Assembly (NCBI GenBank): GCA_047967505.1
Contig: CM106540.1
Strand: one strand, 5' to 3'
DNA: 64,000 bases
Origin: Dipteris shenzhenensis
Lineage: Eukaryota; Polypodiophyta; Polypodiopsida; Gleicheniales
A program made the translations under genes and the position numbers. Positions 11,255 to 25,300 of the stretch are shown here, piece by piece (position 1 is the first letter of the stretch; each line of letters starts with the position of its first letter). The notes under the pieces were generated by a model, which saw nothing but the letters and a program-made list of their open reading frames with translations, was not told the origin of the DNA and made no database searches.

Positions 11255-12500
11255 ATGGGGACTGATACGGGAGGAAAGGATCCTCCTCCAAAGCCAACCC
11301 CAAGCTTCATGGAACTGACACATGAAGTGACACCCCTTTCCTTCATGCATGGATTCGCTATGGATGATCATCATGAAAATGACTTTTGGAATCCAAAGAT
11401 GGATGCTGACATTGCATGGGTCACTTCCATCCATTTTCCTCCCCTGCTCAATGCTAACGATGATTCCCTACAGAAGAATGGGTTACCAAGCAATAGAAAC
11501 AACCTCTCCCAGTCATCAAACACTAGTAGTAGATCCTCCCAGAAGATAGCAAGGCCCTTATATGCACGGGTGGTGTAAGAGTTCAGAGGAGGATTGTTCA
11601 CCCCCCGTTCAAGAGCACAACAACCTCCAATGCAAGAATTACCAATGATGGTACCGATGGAGGGTCCAAGCCAACAAGCACTAGACTCGAAGCTCAAGGC
11701 AATGCACAAGCAAATACACAATCACATCAGCAAGAGGTTCCTCAATTTGAAGATGAGGAGAAGTCATTTACTAAAGGTAAGTGGCTGCTTTTTTGGATGA
11801 GGATAGACTAGAGCAGTCTATAGAATGGCTTTCTTCCCATGCATTGATAGGCTATCTCCGTGGACCTAGACCTCCTACTATGTTTCTTGAGGGTTAGTTG
11901 AGAAATAACTGGAATCAGAAAAGGTTTAGTTGTCACTAGTGTGAGGTTCCTAAGAAGAGGTTTTTTTTTCTTCTTATTTGAGACTAAAGACATGGCTTGG
12001 AAAGCTTTACACCATGCTCTCTAGACCATTAGACACTATCCACTTTACTTAGAATTTTGGACCCAAGATTTCAACCCAGACAAGCCTAGATCTACCTTTG
12101 TGCCAATGTGAGTTAAACTCCTTGAGCTCCCTTTTTCTCTTGTCAATCAAGCTCCAAATCTTTTTAGAAGTTTAGGACAGGTCATTGATGTAGAAAAAGA
12201 GCAGTTTATCAATACTAGAGGACATCTTCAATGTGTGTCAAGATGGATGTTGGTGTGGATCTTCCAGACACCTTGGTAATTGTCAATAGGAATGGGAGTA
12301 TTTTCATGGAGCAGCCATTGGTGTACAAGAACCTACCTAACTCTTGTTTTTTGTGTGGGTTGTCTACCCATATAGTAAAAAGCTATCCCTTGAAAAGAAA
12401 CAAGCCTAAGCCACCTCAAGAACAACTCGAGCAACAACAAGCTAATCAAGCTCCCAAGTCCAAGTGGACTATAAAAGACAAGCAGAAAATTCAAACATAG
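11255..12500 (+). pseudogene. L1-type plant LINE ORF1 (DUF4283-like plus zinc knuckle)
   Basis: An open stretch at 11255-11578 is followed by a frame-shifted region. Sequence around 11990-12110 gives DMAWKALHHAL and FWTQDFNPDKPR, hallmarks of the DUF4283 domain. The frame open at 12231-12500 then gives VKMDVGVDLPDT and a knuckle starting CFLCG with His but Tyr in place of the last Cys, followed by a Lys/Pro/Gln-rich tail. Plant L1 ORF1 proteins bind element RNA through these two parts. Several frameshifts and the lost Cys show it is dead. Confidence 0.75.
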
Positions 12501-12929
12501 GATAAGAGTGCAGAAAAAGAAATTAGTAATGTCCCAGACAAGGTGGCAGAGGAGGTGAAGAATTCTAAACTACACTTAGGGGAGGACAGAGTCACTCTTC
12601 CCCTGGCCACCAACAATGCCTACAGAGCACGGATAGATCAAGAAACTGAGCAATGGATACAAGATGCCAAAATGGAAGAGGATGAGGTTAAGCGTGAATG
12701 GTCTAAGGAATTTGAAGATGATGTCAATCAGTAGGATGCTAGCATGAGTGACTCTGAGTTAGGAGTCTCAGAGGAGGAACTCCCTTTGGTTCAAGAAAAG
12801 AATATTGAAGCTCCTATGAAGCCTCAAGCCATAGTTCAAAATAAGAGAAGAATCTCTCAGGTCAAAGGCCAGAATGCCCCTCCCAAAAGCCTTGCCCCCA
12901 AGGCAAAAAAGGGGAAAAGTAAGAATGGT

Positions 12930-13416
12930 AAGTAGCCCTTACTCATTCCTCACATTAAATGTGTGTGGTTTGACTGACCCATGGAGAGGTCAAGAGCTGA
13001 GAGGAAATTCTCTTTCCCCAACTTTTCGTGCTTTGCAAAAAGTTAAAGTCATTACTGATGTATTGTTAAACAGACTCAAAAGTATTGACAGCAGAAGAGT
13101 CTGGTTTTATACTGTTCATGAAGAAGGTAGAGGGGAAACTGCAATAGGAATCCTATTTTACTACAAATATTGTGTTCTCGACTACCAACAAGATGTAAAT
13201 CACAGATGGCTTTCTCTAGAATGCAAGTTGAAGAGAATATCTTTTACTATGGTCTCAGTTTATGCCCCAACTAGAACAATGGATAGAAGAGCCACTTGGG
13301 ATTCAATGATGAACTTGGGCAGTGATTGTGTGATACTAGGGGACTTCAATATGGTTGAGAGCCCAAGAGATAGCTCGTTACAAAAAGGGTCTATGCTTAG
13401 AGGCCCTAAGCTTTAA
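12930..13416 (+). pseudogene. L1-type LINE ORF2, endonuclease domain
   Basis: The frame opens with LTLNVCGLTDPWR, the Asn-bearing start of an AP-like endonuclease, and later shows VSVYAPT and ILGDFNMVE, the DxN active-site motif. The Glu expected in the LQET position is not visible (the local sequence reads LLNRLKS). It follows ORF1 after a Lys-rich linker (12744-12935). The frame closes at 13414-13416. In L1 elements this domain nicks the target DNA. Confidence 0.8.
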
Positions 13417-15620
13417 CTCCGGGAAGACCTCAAGGAAAACCTTCAAGATGTGGACATATATTCAATTAGCATATATACTTGGTGCAACAAATAGATAGGT
13501 GAGCTAAGAAGAGAGGCAAGACTGGCAGAGTTTATGCTTGGGATTCAAGCAAGTAACTTTTTCCTCTCTCACTCTTTTAGATCATAAGCTTGTCTTAGCT
13601 TGGATAGACTTGGGAAATGGTACAAAAGGCAACTCATGGCTTAAAGTAGACCCCTCCTTATTCAAACTTTAGACTGTGCAGAAACAGGTCATTGAGAGAT
13701 GGAATATGTTTTTTTTTTGGGCAGACTCTTGCTCCTAGGGATGGCAAAATGTTGTTTCAAGTGTGCAAGCAATATTAAAAGAAGCTAAAAAAAGTAGAGC
13801 TGCTATCAGGGCTAGGAGAATGGATAAGTTGAAGGATGAGGTGGAACAACTTGAACAGAGGGCAAGACTAAAGGACATCAATGGTTAGGAACAATTGTTA
13901 GAAAAAAGAAAGGAAATCAGAATCCAAGAACAAATCAAGGTCCAAAATGCTAAAATATATTTCAGGGATTGATGGGCAAGAAAAGTTGACAAACCAACCA
14001 AAGGAAACTTTATGAGAATCTGAAAAAAGAGAAACTAGGAGGAAATTCCTCTTTTGCAAAAGGAGGATGGTTCTATTGTTAGATCAAAGGAAGAAAATAT
14101 GCATTGTTAATCATTTCAAGGATTTACTCAGCACAGTTGACCCAAGTGATCAATAGGTTCTGGAGGCTAGGAATAGATGCCAACTAGTCAGACAGTGTAA
14201 AGTCTCTAGCTTGGATATAATGCAGGCAGAGAATGATCTATTTTTGCAAGAGCTTAAAGAGGCTACCTTCTCTATGGCTGATGGCAAAAGTCTAGGGGAG
14301 GATGGTCTTCCAGTAGAATTTTACAGGTTTTCCTGGGACACAGTTGGCCCTTCTTTAATGGCAGTTTGGAGAGAGTGTGTAGAACATGGATTCTTACCCA
14401 ATCACCTAAATGGAGGAGTTATTAAACTCATTCCAAAAGATGGGGACAAGACAATGTTAAAAAGTTGGAGACCTCTAACTATGTTAAACTGCTCTTATAA
14501 GATATTTGCCAAATCCCTTGCATTGAGAATGAGAAACAAGATGGATAATTGGATCCTTCGAAAATTGAAATGATTTATCAAATGCAGAAACCTTTTGGAG
14601 GCAATCATAAATCTATGGGAAGGATGCACTCATGCTGAGGAAACTAAACAAGAGGTATGCTTTATAAAGATTAGCTTTGATAAAACTTATGACAGACTTA
14701 ACTGGGATCTTCTTTTGCAATGGAATGTATGGATATATTTTGTGTGGCATCAGGGTCTAAGATAAATCATACTAAAACAAGTTATGCTCTGGCTCTCAAA
14801 TGCTTCTGGACCAGATGGGATGCACAAAAATACCACATGGACAAATTTTCAGGTTGTTGGGTATTCTTATAGGTTTTAAGGTTAAAATGAAGGACAGATG
14901 GGAGTGGATAGATTCAGAAAAAAAATAGACAGACTGAGAGGGTAACAGGCCAATCTTATAGGGAGAAGAGTTTTCTTAAACCATTGCATTTACCCAATTG
15001 CTATTTTTAATCTCTCTTCTAGGTTCCCCTCTCAAACATGCTTAGAAAAATTCATTAGAATCTGTAGATCTTTCCTATGGGGGGGAAGTGATACAAAAAG
15101 GAGAATCTCAAGGTTAAATGGTCCTTTTGCATCAGACCTAGAAAGGAAGGAGGACTGGGAGTACTCAATATCTAATTGGCTGCTTACAAACTTGCTACCA
15201 CTTGGATTATAAAAGCTATCACCTCTCCTAACAGTGATTGGGCCAACCTTTTGCTTAGAAATTTTAAATTTGTCAAACCTTATAGGGCTTCTAGATGGAA
15301 ATATTATCCTCTCCTCTCTGCTATTGGCAACCTGAGCCCTGTATGACTAAGGGGAGTCAACTCTAGAAAACTTTATGGGGGGCTTTTGAACAAATCAAGA
15401 ACCACATAGTCATCTCTAGTAAAGGAAGTTTCACGGCTTTGGATTCAATTTGGGTATCTTTTTTCTTTACTAAACAATAGCTAAGTGATGATGAGTTCCT
15501 AAAAGCATGACAACTATCAAAGAAAGGTCTAACTACTTAGGGAGATTTGTGGGACAAGGCCTGGGACAAGGCCAACTTTAAATGGAAGCCATGGTTGGAT
15601 GGAGAGGCACCATTAGAAGA
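13417..15620 (+). pseudogene. L1-type LINE ORF2, broken reverse transcriptase
   Basis: Readable pieces include 14211-14573, with GEDGLPVEFYR, a VIKLIPK segment and SWRPLTMLNCSYK (early RT blocks). At about 14660-14705, FIKISFDKTYDRLNWDLL is motif A with its Asp. The next readable piece (about 14745) is ASGSKINHTKTSY, which normally lies after the YADD box, so about 100 residues including the catalytic Asp pair are deleted. Later pieces near 15045-15110 (FLWGG) and 15330-15410 belong to the C-terminal half. The element fades out by about 15620 without a clear poly(A). Confidence 0.75.
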
Positions 15621-18600
15621 GAATATTGCTCGTCATGCTAATGCATCATCGATAAACCAATGATATTTGAATGATTCATGGATATTTATATTACTTGTCT
15701 TTGTTGCACACACTAACCTTGCATCGTTATACAAGATGAGGAGAGCAATGAGGGAGCATGTGCACCACCACCACAGTTCGAGCAAGATGATCTTGAGGAT
15801 GATCCTCTAGAGGAGGATGAGGCTCATGGAACATAATAAACTCCTCCTAGCCTAGCTTGAAGAAACTTCATGGCAGTTGGGCAAAAAAGACAAGCAGCTG
15901 TAGGAAATGCAAAAACAACTCGAAGAAAAAAAAACTACACAGGAGGACAAACCTAAAGGAAGGTAAGGGACTCTTAGAATTTGAAAAACTGCTCTTGCTC
16001 CTCAACCTCAATGCCCTAGTTCTATACCTTATTTGGATCATTAAATATCCCTCAACAAATTCTTGACCCTTATATTTCTCTTCCCTCCCTCCATGTTTCT
16101 CAAACCTTAGACTTGATGTTCCACATGGATGAAGGAAGTAGCCTCTAGATAAGATGATGCTTCATAGCATCAGGTAGAGGGAACAATGCCAAAGTGAGAG
16201 GAGGCTTCATTTCCATTTGCTAGAAACACTACGATTTTGGGTGTTTTATTCCAAACCAAACTCCTAGCGTATAGTTCCTTATGAAGTATTTGTAGGGTCT
16301 CCTCCTAAGGAATCACCCCTCCACTACCTTTATCCAAACACTATTCCATAGATCCCTAACAAGGAACCAAAATAGTGTCTCAAGCCAGTGCAAGCCTCCA
16401 TGGCTATCATCAATCAATTTAAGAAGGAGACGCCTAGCTATTGGAATCTATAGTTGTCTAAAGACATTGATTATCTCCCCTTATCATTTGGGAATTTGTG
16501 GCATTGATTACTTGAGTCAAGAGATGCATAAAGAACTCTTATGACTAAAGAGGCAAATAGGATACTCATGAAAAACAAGGACTATAAAGTAATGCACTTA
16601 TTGTCACACATACTACTTGGCTATATTGGAATTTAAGCATGTTCTCTTAAACTAATTTATCCACCATTTTTACACCTACCCATGCTCAATAAGTGGATTA
16701 AAAAAAGGCATGATGGGACTAATCATCTTTAAAAAGATTAGCTATGCACCAAACATCATCAAGCATTCATTCAATTTATCCACTCCACCATTGCCTTTTA
16801 TGTAAAAAAGAATAATCAGAGACTTCTCTTCAATCTCACAAGTGTCATGTTAGTGCACTCTCCTATGGTTTAGCTTCTCATCAAGCTAGCTCCCTGAATT
16901 TTAGCTCTCTCCTACAAGCACACCATGTTGGAAGACACAATACTAGATGATGTCACTAGCTACATCCCTCATGATTGTCTTAACTCCTTGATTTGGGCAA
17001 TACCAATAATAGGAAGTCATGCTGCATGAGGGAGTCTAATTATTTCTCAAGTTTTGCCATGCCAACCTACCTTTGCATTCTACCTTCCTTCTGTTGATCC
17101 TTGATTTAGATGACACTTCTCAAGTCCTCTTGCCAAGCAATGATTTTGCCTTGTTGATTGATGATAAGCTAATGGCCTCAAAGAGCCTCATTCTTTTTTG
17201 CATTTGTGCATGGAGGACCTAGGTTAAGGGGGGCCTCTAAGAAACAAACATTGGTTTACTTCTACCCTTAGAACAATGATGAGGTTGTTTGAGTGATAGC
17301 CCATAGGTACAAGCACTAATATGTAGTGTTAAAATGGCAAGAACTTTCCTACCTCATTTCCTCCCTATCAGTATCACTCATTTTGGGGGTGTGATTAGAA
17401 GGCATTTTGACATCATTACTCAACCTTTCATATTAGAAGATGTCAAATAAGGAGTTGACAAATACCGTGAGCTTGTTAAAGGCATGGCAAAAAGAGGCTA
17501 GGTCTTCCAAGCCCAAGAAGGTTGGAAGTTCCATGAGGAGACAATACTTGACATTGCCGATTGAGAATTGATTGGCTTTATCAACCCCCCACTACACAAA
17601 GCCTCACATATATAAGTGAAGTCTAAGACCCACATCCACTAGGGCCACCCATGGGCTGATTTTCCAAACTTGAAATCATTGGCTCAAGTCAATATAGCAC
17701 CAAAATATTTCATCTTTAGGCAACTTTCAAAGCATTTTGCAAGTCAATATCAAGCAAAGCTACACAAGCTCAAATGATCCTAGACCTCTGTGGCTTGTTT
17801 GGTGGAACTAGTATCTTTAATTACTATGCTACGAAAGCATTTTTTTAGAAAGTCATATCAACTATATGGAAGTAGTTTCATACTAATCTGTAAACTAAGT
17901 TTCATTTTAATACCTAGTAAACCTCGTCAATGTTATGAATTTAGAAACCTAATTACTCTACCATGGCCCAATGCGAGTGCATGTGACAAGTACATGATCT
18001 TAAAAGCTTGAACATAAAAAATACATAGCTTCAATGCAAGTGGAAATTCACATTAGCACATGTTGATTTTGAGTATAAGTTTCCAAGAATTTACAATAGT
18101 AAGTGTGAAAGGAGGTGGCACAACTACTAAAAGGGGAATAAAAGGCAAGGATCTATTTTGCAAAAAATCAATAAATTTAGAAAACAAGACATTGGAATAC
18201 ATGGCAAAGCACAACCAATCGAATAAGGATCATTGCTATAGTGACTTTGTTATTGAGATATCTACAGACTGTAGCCAGTAGAATATTACCACATGAAAAA
18301 AATGACTGTCATTACCTTTCATAGTTTCTTTGACTTGAAGATTAGTTTTCAGGCAGAGAGATGGGAAGAGTGGATGATGGGGGTAGAGAAACAAGAGGAT
18401 GGATTGAAAGTAGTAGTGGAAGGAGTGGTGGATGGGCTAGATAGGCTAGGGGAAGGATGGATTGATAGTGGCATTGGAAGGAGTGATGGATGGGATAGAT
18501 AGGCTAGGGGTGTGGACATGAGTTTGTCTACACTCCATGGGGTCAAAGGAATGATAGATTGCAAAAAGACAACACAAGGAATCATCAAAGCTTTGTGAGG

Positions 18601-19962
18601 AGGAACTCATGCGGAAAGTGAGAGCTTGGGGGGGCTGGAAGGTAGGTGGGATGGCTGGGAAGGCAGATTTGGTAGCAACTAATAAAATTTTGGAAATGTT
18701 TTGTAAGAGTTTGGTTACAAATATCAACGTATTGGATTTTTGCCTAGGGGTCTTGTTTTTAAAGAAAATTAACTTGGCGCATGCTACATTAGCTACCCTG
18801 ACAGACATTGCATTAGCAAGCCAACATGCACGACTTTAGTAACTCGATGTGCGTGACCTTGCGTACACTACATTAGGAACACGGCATGTGCCATGATTGA
18901 ATTCTATGGATGTAAACTTTTATCAATATGAATTGTCTTTAGCCTGTGGTACTTAATTGAACAGTGAGCTTCCTTAATCCAATACGAACTCCTTTGATTC
19001 AGCGTTAAAGTAGACTGTGAGAGCTTTCAGCTTTAATACACCAAATTACATAGCGAAAACAATTTTTTAGAGGCTTGAATTTGAATCCTCTCTCTAGTAC
19101 TATATTGATTAGTACTATGAAAAGACAAATGAATGAGGATGCACATAGTATATTGCCATATCAGAAGAAGAATCACGATATTGCATTAAGACGAATGAAC
19201 GGAGATGCACACAAAATACGACATAATTTGTTCCTTGATTACACATATATATCAAGGAGCTTCAGTCCTTTCTACCATGTAAAGAAAATGTTTTTCTCAT
19301 CATGGATTTAGTGACATAATTTTATTGCAAAGCTTTTAACACTCCTTATTAACTTTTTGTTTGGAATGTTAGTTCTAGCAACATATCTCTATTGTGGTAT
19401 TAATATGTGCCATAGAGAGAAGCTTAGTAGATGCTCTTGTACAATTGGCAACTATGCCTAAACTCTTTGTTAAGAGGACTTCCTTTCATTGACTTTAGCT
19501 TTGATGCAAGTGGATCTGCAAATAAAATAAACAAGAGTGCACAAGTATAGCCTCCTAGTATAGTAGTAAAGAAAGCGCTTTTGGATGCAAAAGAACAAGA
19601 TTTGTAAAAGAGAGTTGGGCTATTAAAAGGCATTTTTTTTTTAAACACACAACTTAGTATTTAAAATTACATCACAAAAAAGTTTCAATCTGGTAGCCAT
19701 TAGGACATGAAACATGATGGGAATGATGCATAATCATGTGGCTCCTTATTATGGCAGGCAGCCAGGGAGATGTTTGGGTTTTCTTACACCCCCTTGAGCC
19801 ACGTGCCATGAATCTAAGCCCTTGATCTGGTTCCATCTTATGCCCTTGATTTAGTTTGATTTGAAAGCTAAGCTTTTGACTAAAGCACTAAAAGCATATA
19901 TGATCTACTTGATTTGCAAGTTTGGGCTTATTAGCACGTGAAGCTTTGGAGAGCCTCGTGAT
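15621..19962. other. 4.3 kb without recognisable genes
   Basis: Only short open stretches occur, none resembling a known family. The direct phrase GGATTGATAGTGGCATTGG/GGATTGAAAGTAGTAGTGG near 18403-18480 is a small degenerate repeat. A T-run lies at 19631-19640. The sequence may be very old retrotransposon remnants, but I cannot support any specific call. Confidence 0.45.
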
Positions 19963-20686
19963 TGTTAGATATCAATGCTCCACTCTCGTGTAACTACATG
20001 AGAACCAACTAACTCTACTTGTAAGCCCCCCCATATGAGAAGAAGGCATTTGAGTAGCTCGGTTATCCGGTAGGTCCTAGTTTGGACACCAGATGGGGGC
20101 CATGTGTGGCCTGATGGCTAGACAGCTTCAGATAGAGTTGGCACATCGCCAACTAGGCTACATGCAAGTGCGGGAAGGCATCCCTTGACTGACCGCACTG
20201 AGGGTAGACGGAGCATTTCCCGAGGCAACCCACTCTCGAGTTGTGGGGCCTGTTTGGAGCCTCAGATGATCCCGGATGGCTGTGGGCCGAACGATGACTG
20301 TAGGTGAGTTGCTCTATTTTGCGCACCGGTTCTATCATATGGTCGGTGGCCTATTTTGGAACCGAGTCGACCATTTTGGGTGGACTGGGTTGGCCACCCA
20401 ATTGAGCCTAATCGACTATGACTGGTGGCTATATAAGAGCAAGCCTGTGAAGCCCATTTCATCACTGGCTACAGCAACCTTGATTCCTTAGCATTTAGCC
20501 TCCGTCTTCTACTGTTTCCAGCACGCCATCAAAGCTTCTTTCATAGGAGCGCACGGCTAGGAGGCAGCGCCATCTATTGTATCAATTCTACACTAGTCAA
20601 ATTTTTTATTCTCCACACTATCTTGTTTTCTCTCTTGCGTATGAGATCCTGTTATCTGTTGAGCATAGACGTATTATTTTCTTACA
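19963..20686 (+). repeat. 5' LTR, left arm of the inverted Copia pair
   Basis: 724 bp from TGTTAGATATC to TTTTCTTACA, followed at once by TGGTATCAGAGC (20687-20698). A TATA box, TATATAAGAG, lies at 20430-20439, and pyrimidine-rich sequence precedes the end. It is closely related to 25709-26440 and to the split LTR of 31583-34559. Confidence 0.88.
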
Positions 20687-20756
20687 TGGTATCAGAGCCT
20701 GGACTTTAGCAAGAAGATTTGGTAGTGTGTTTCTATTTGCGAGCAGATTGTCAGAG

Positions 20757-22379
20757 ATGGCCCAGCCCGCAAGACTGCGAATCCCACTGTTCGGCGAAAG
20801 CAAAAAGTTGGACGGCTCTAACTATCCTCTCTGGAAGTTCAAGATGAAGACCAATCCTAAGCGCATATGAGCTTTGGGACACTGCTACTGGGGTGGATGT
20901 GAGGCCGGTTGTGAGACCGAAATCCAGCCAATGCAGGACAACAGATAGTACCAACTGCGGATGAGATTCTCGCGTGGACAAGAAGAAATGTAGATGCGCT
21001 GTGTTCTATTGTCTACAGTGTTAATGATTCCGTCATGGCGTTAATTCAACATGTCACCACAGCGGAGGAGGCATGGACAGTCTTGAAAAATCAGTACGAG
21101 ACCACGAATCAAACCCGTATTTAGAATCAAGAGACTCAACTCGTGAATGAAAAGTTGTCTGAGTCTAAAGCGGCAGAGAAGTTCATTACCAGGGTGAAGA
21201 ATCTGCGCGATCAGATGACTGCGATTGGCATCACCATCACCAACGAGAATCTAGCACGAAGGTGCATACGGATTCTCCCACCAAAGTATGACGGTCTTGT
21301 TACGGCGCTGAATATGCAAAACAAAAATCTGCCCCTCAACTTTGAGGATTTTAGCGCGATGCTTCTGGAGGAGGAGATGCATCAAAAGACGAGGACTGGA
21401 GAAGATTCGACTTTCTGGACCGGATCAAAGAAAGGTAAGGGTAAGGACTCTGGTAACCCATCTTCTTCTGATGATAAAAAGAGAAAGAAGAAGATCAAGT
21501 GCTTCTAATGCAACAAGGCAGGGCACAAACAGAATGAGTGCCGAAAGAAGATTGCAGATGACAAGAACGGAGTGAAGAAAGAGTCCAACAACAGCACGCA
21601 GGCAGTACCAATAGAGCTGTTCATCGCAATTTAGGAGATTTGCATGGAGGCAGTTCATGTACCTGTGGATGAACCTTGGATCATTGACAGTGGTGCATCA
21701 CGCCACATAACCAGTCGGAAGGATTGGTATACCTCTCTATAGCCGATAGGGAATGACATCATGGTAACAGTCGGCAATGATGCAAAATGTTCAGCAAAAG
21801 GAAAAGGTATGATTGCTCTCAAGTCAGATGGAGTTGTAAAACAGTTGTCCGATGTTCTTTATGTACCAGATATCAAGAGGAACTCGTTGTCCATTTCTAC
21901 GATCACGGATCGGGACCTCAAAGTTCAATTCGATAAGAATGGTGCACAGATCTTGGATCTTCAAGGAAAGGTCGTTGGTAAAGGTACACGGTGTAATAAC
22001 ATTTACGAACTCTCAGCTTTCAGTGCTCGAGTGGATGTGAAGAACACTAAGATGTGGCATGAGAGGTTTGGTCATCTAAACCTTAGTTCTTTGAAGGAGA
22101 TGCATAAAAGTGGAATGATTACAGACCTACCAGATGGGCAAGCAGCATCAGCAGCCCTTTCCTAAAGAGGCCAGCAGAGCAAAGGCTCCTCTAGAGCTCG
22201 TTCACACGGACCTCTATGAAAAGATGGAGACGCAAGCTTTGGGTGGTTCCTTCTACTTCATGACGACTACAGTAGAAGGATATGGATATACTTCCTGAAG
22301 ACAAAAGACGAGGCTTTTAGTAGGTTCAAGGAATGGCATGTAATGGTCGAGAAAGAATCGGGGAGGAAGGTGAAGCATT
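20757..22379 (+). pseudogene. Copia gag-protease-integrase, truncated (left arm)
   Basis: The frame starts ATGGCCCAG and gives LDGSNYPLWKFKM (gag N-terminus). A frameshift near 20865 and stops follow; the frame 21143-21508 carries the rest of gag and a knuckle spanning 21500-21545 with an intervening stop. Protease reads DSGASRH near 21688, and 21761-22165 has the integrase HHCC start (HERFGHLNLSSL). A deletion near 22135 removes the CxxC part, and integrase ends in ERIGEEGE at 22375. There the sequence flips to the opposite strand. Multiple stops make it inactive. Confidence 0.82.
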
Positions 22380-25300
22380 TATGACAAGGTCATCCACATA
22401 AAGGACCACGATCATACACCTGTCTCCTTCTCTGAAGATATACAAATTTGCATCAGATGGGCTCCTCCTGAACCCGTTTTGTAGAAAGTAGGCATCAATC
22501 CACTGGTACCATGCTCATGGGACCTGTTTCAGCCCGTAAAGTGCCTTCTTCAGTTTACAGACTTTACCTTCTGAACTGGGGATCACAAAACCTGGTGGTT
22601 GTTCCACGTATACCTCCTCAAGATCTCCATTCAGAAAGGCAGATTTTACACCCATCTGAAATATGGGCCAACTTCCCTGGGCTACTAAAGCCAAAACACT
22701 GCGAATTGTGGTTAGTCGAGCTATGGGAGCAAAAGTATCCTGATAATCAAAACCATGTACCTGTGCGAATCCTTTGGCCATGAGCCGAGCCTTGTACTTA
22801 TCCAACATGCCGTCGGATTTGTACTTGGTCTTGTACACCCACTTGGTGCCGATTACCTTGCGTTTTGGTGGACGATCCACAAGGTCCCAAGTGTTGTTTT
22901 TCATTATGGAGCCATACTCTGACTACATAGCCTCCATCCACCTATCATCACCATGTGCCTCTTCAAGACACTTGGGTTCTTCAGCACGGATCACCTCTGT
23001 CATCAAAGCTAGTTGACCAAGTGTTCCTGTGACTTCTTTGGTCCTCTAATCTCTAAGACCGGCGGTGCTCGGATGGTTCCTCCTCAATGGTGGGAGGTTC
23101 TCTACCGTCCAAAAGTTGCTTTACCCACTTTGAGAATGGCCGTTGCCATTGTGGTTCCATAGGCTCTTCTTTCTCTTCTTTATCTTGAATCCTCCCAAGC
23201 ACTATTGGGGAAGTTCGATCTGCTGTTGGTGGTTGTACTGGATGGATATCCTAGTCCTAGTTGTCTGGGAAGGAAGCATCCTCCTCCAATTGATGCGGCT
23301 GTTCTGAGAAGACCACATCACGACTTACTATTACCTTCTTGGTAACAAAATTATAGAGACGGTAACCATTCACCTCTTCACTGTAGCCCAAGAAAATACA
23401 CTTCCGGCTCTTCGGTTCCCATTTGGTCCTGTTAGCATCATGGACATGCACAAAACAGTCACATCCAAAAACTCTGAAAAGTGCAGCTGAAGGTTTCTTA
23501 CCAGAAAAGGCCTGCAGTGGAGTCATCTCGTTCACAGCCTTCGTGTAGCTACGATTCAGAATGTTAACTGTTGTGTTACATGCTTCAGTCTAGAAAGTCT
23601 TTGGCAAATCTTTCCCTTTCATCATACTCCTGCCCATTTCGCAGATGACGTGCATCTTGTGTTCTGCTACTCCATTTTGCTGTGATGTATGTGGTGGGGG
23701 GTTTTGCCTCTTGATCCTGTGAACTTTGCAGTAACTTTCGAATTCACTTGATGTGAACTCTCCACCTCTGTCTGATCTTAACTTCTTCACCTTCCTCCCC
23801 GTTTCTTTCTCGACCATTACATGCCATTCTTTGAACTTACTAAAAGCTGATCTTTAGTCTTTAGGAAGTATATCCATATCCTTCTACTGTAGTCATCGAT
23901 CAGTGTCATGAAGTAGTAGGAATCACCCAAAGCTTCCATCTCCATCTTTCCGCAGAGGTCTATGTGAATGAGCTCTAGAGGAGCCTTTGCCCTACTGGCC
24001 TCTTTAGGAAAGGGCTACCGATGCTGCTTGCTTATCATACAAGCTTCACATACATCGGGCAGATCTGTAATTTCTAGTAGGTCTGCAATCATTCCAGTTT
24101 TATGCATCTCCTTTAAAGAACTAAGGTTTAGATGACCAAACCTCTCATGCCACAACTTAGTGTTCTTCAGATCGGCTCGAGCACTGAAAGATGAGAGTTC
24201 GTAGATGTTGTTGTGCTGTGTAACTTTACCAATGATCTTCCCTTGAAGATCCAAAATCTGTGCACCATTCTTATCGAATTGAACTTTGAGTTCGTGAACG
24301 GTGATCACAGAAATGGACAACAAGTTCCTCTCGATATCTAGAACATAAAGAACATAGGACAATTGTTTTACAATCCCATCTGACTTCAGAGCAATCGTAC
24401 CTTTTCTTTTTGCTGGACATTTTGCATCATTACCGACTGCTACCAGGATGTCATTCCCTACTGGATGTAGAGAGGTATACCAATCCTTCCGACTGGTCAT
24501 GTGGCACGATGCACCACTGTCAATGATCCAAGGTTCATCTGTAGGTACATGAACTGCCTCTGTGCAAATCTCCTCAATTGCTACGAACAGCTCTACTCGT
24601 ACTGCCTACGCGCTATTGCTAGACTCTTTCTTTACTCCGTTCTTCTCATCTATAATCTTCTTTCGGCACTCATTCTACTTGTGCCCTGCCTTGTTGCAAT
24701 AGAAGCACTTGATCTTCTTCTTTCTCTTTTTATCATCAGAAGAAGATGGGTTACCAGAGTCCTTATCCTTACCTTTCTTTAATCTAGCATAGAAAGCCAA
24801 ATCTTCTCCAGTCCTCGTCTTTTGATGCATCTCTTTCTTTACTCCGTTCTTCTCATCTATAATCTTCTTTCGGCACTCATTCTACTTGTGCCCTGCCTTG
24901 TTGCAATAGAAGCACTTGATCTTCTTCTTTCTCTTTTTATCATCAGAAGAAGATGGGTTACCAAAGTCCTTACCCTTACCTTTCTTTAATCCAGCATAGA
25001 AAGCCAAATCTTCTCCAGTCCTCATCTTTTGATGCATCTCCTCCTCTAGAAGCATTATGCTGAAATCCTCAAAGTTGGGCGGATTTCTTTTCTATGTATT
25101 CAATACTGTAATAAAACTGTCGTACTTTGGTGGGAGAATCTGTATGCACCTTCATGCTAGATTCTCACTGGTGATGGTGATGTCAATCGTAGTCATCTGA
25201 TCGTGTAGATTCTTCACCCTGGTGATGAAATTCTCTGCCGCTTCAGACTCAGACAGTATCTCGTTCACGAGTTGAGTCTCCAGATTCTGAATCTGCGTCT

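Noticed and set aside
24501-24782. Hydrophobic 93-residue frame resembling a membrane protein (also at 33737-34018)
   Set aside because: Antisense of the gag zinc knuckle and protease region of Copia, repeated in each copy.
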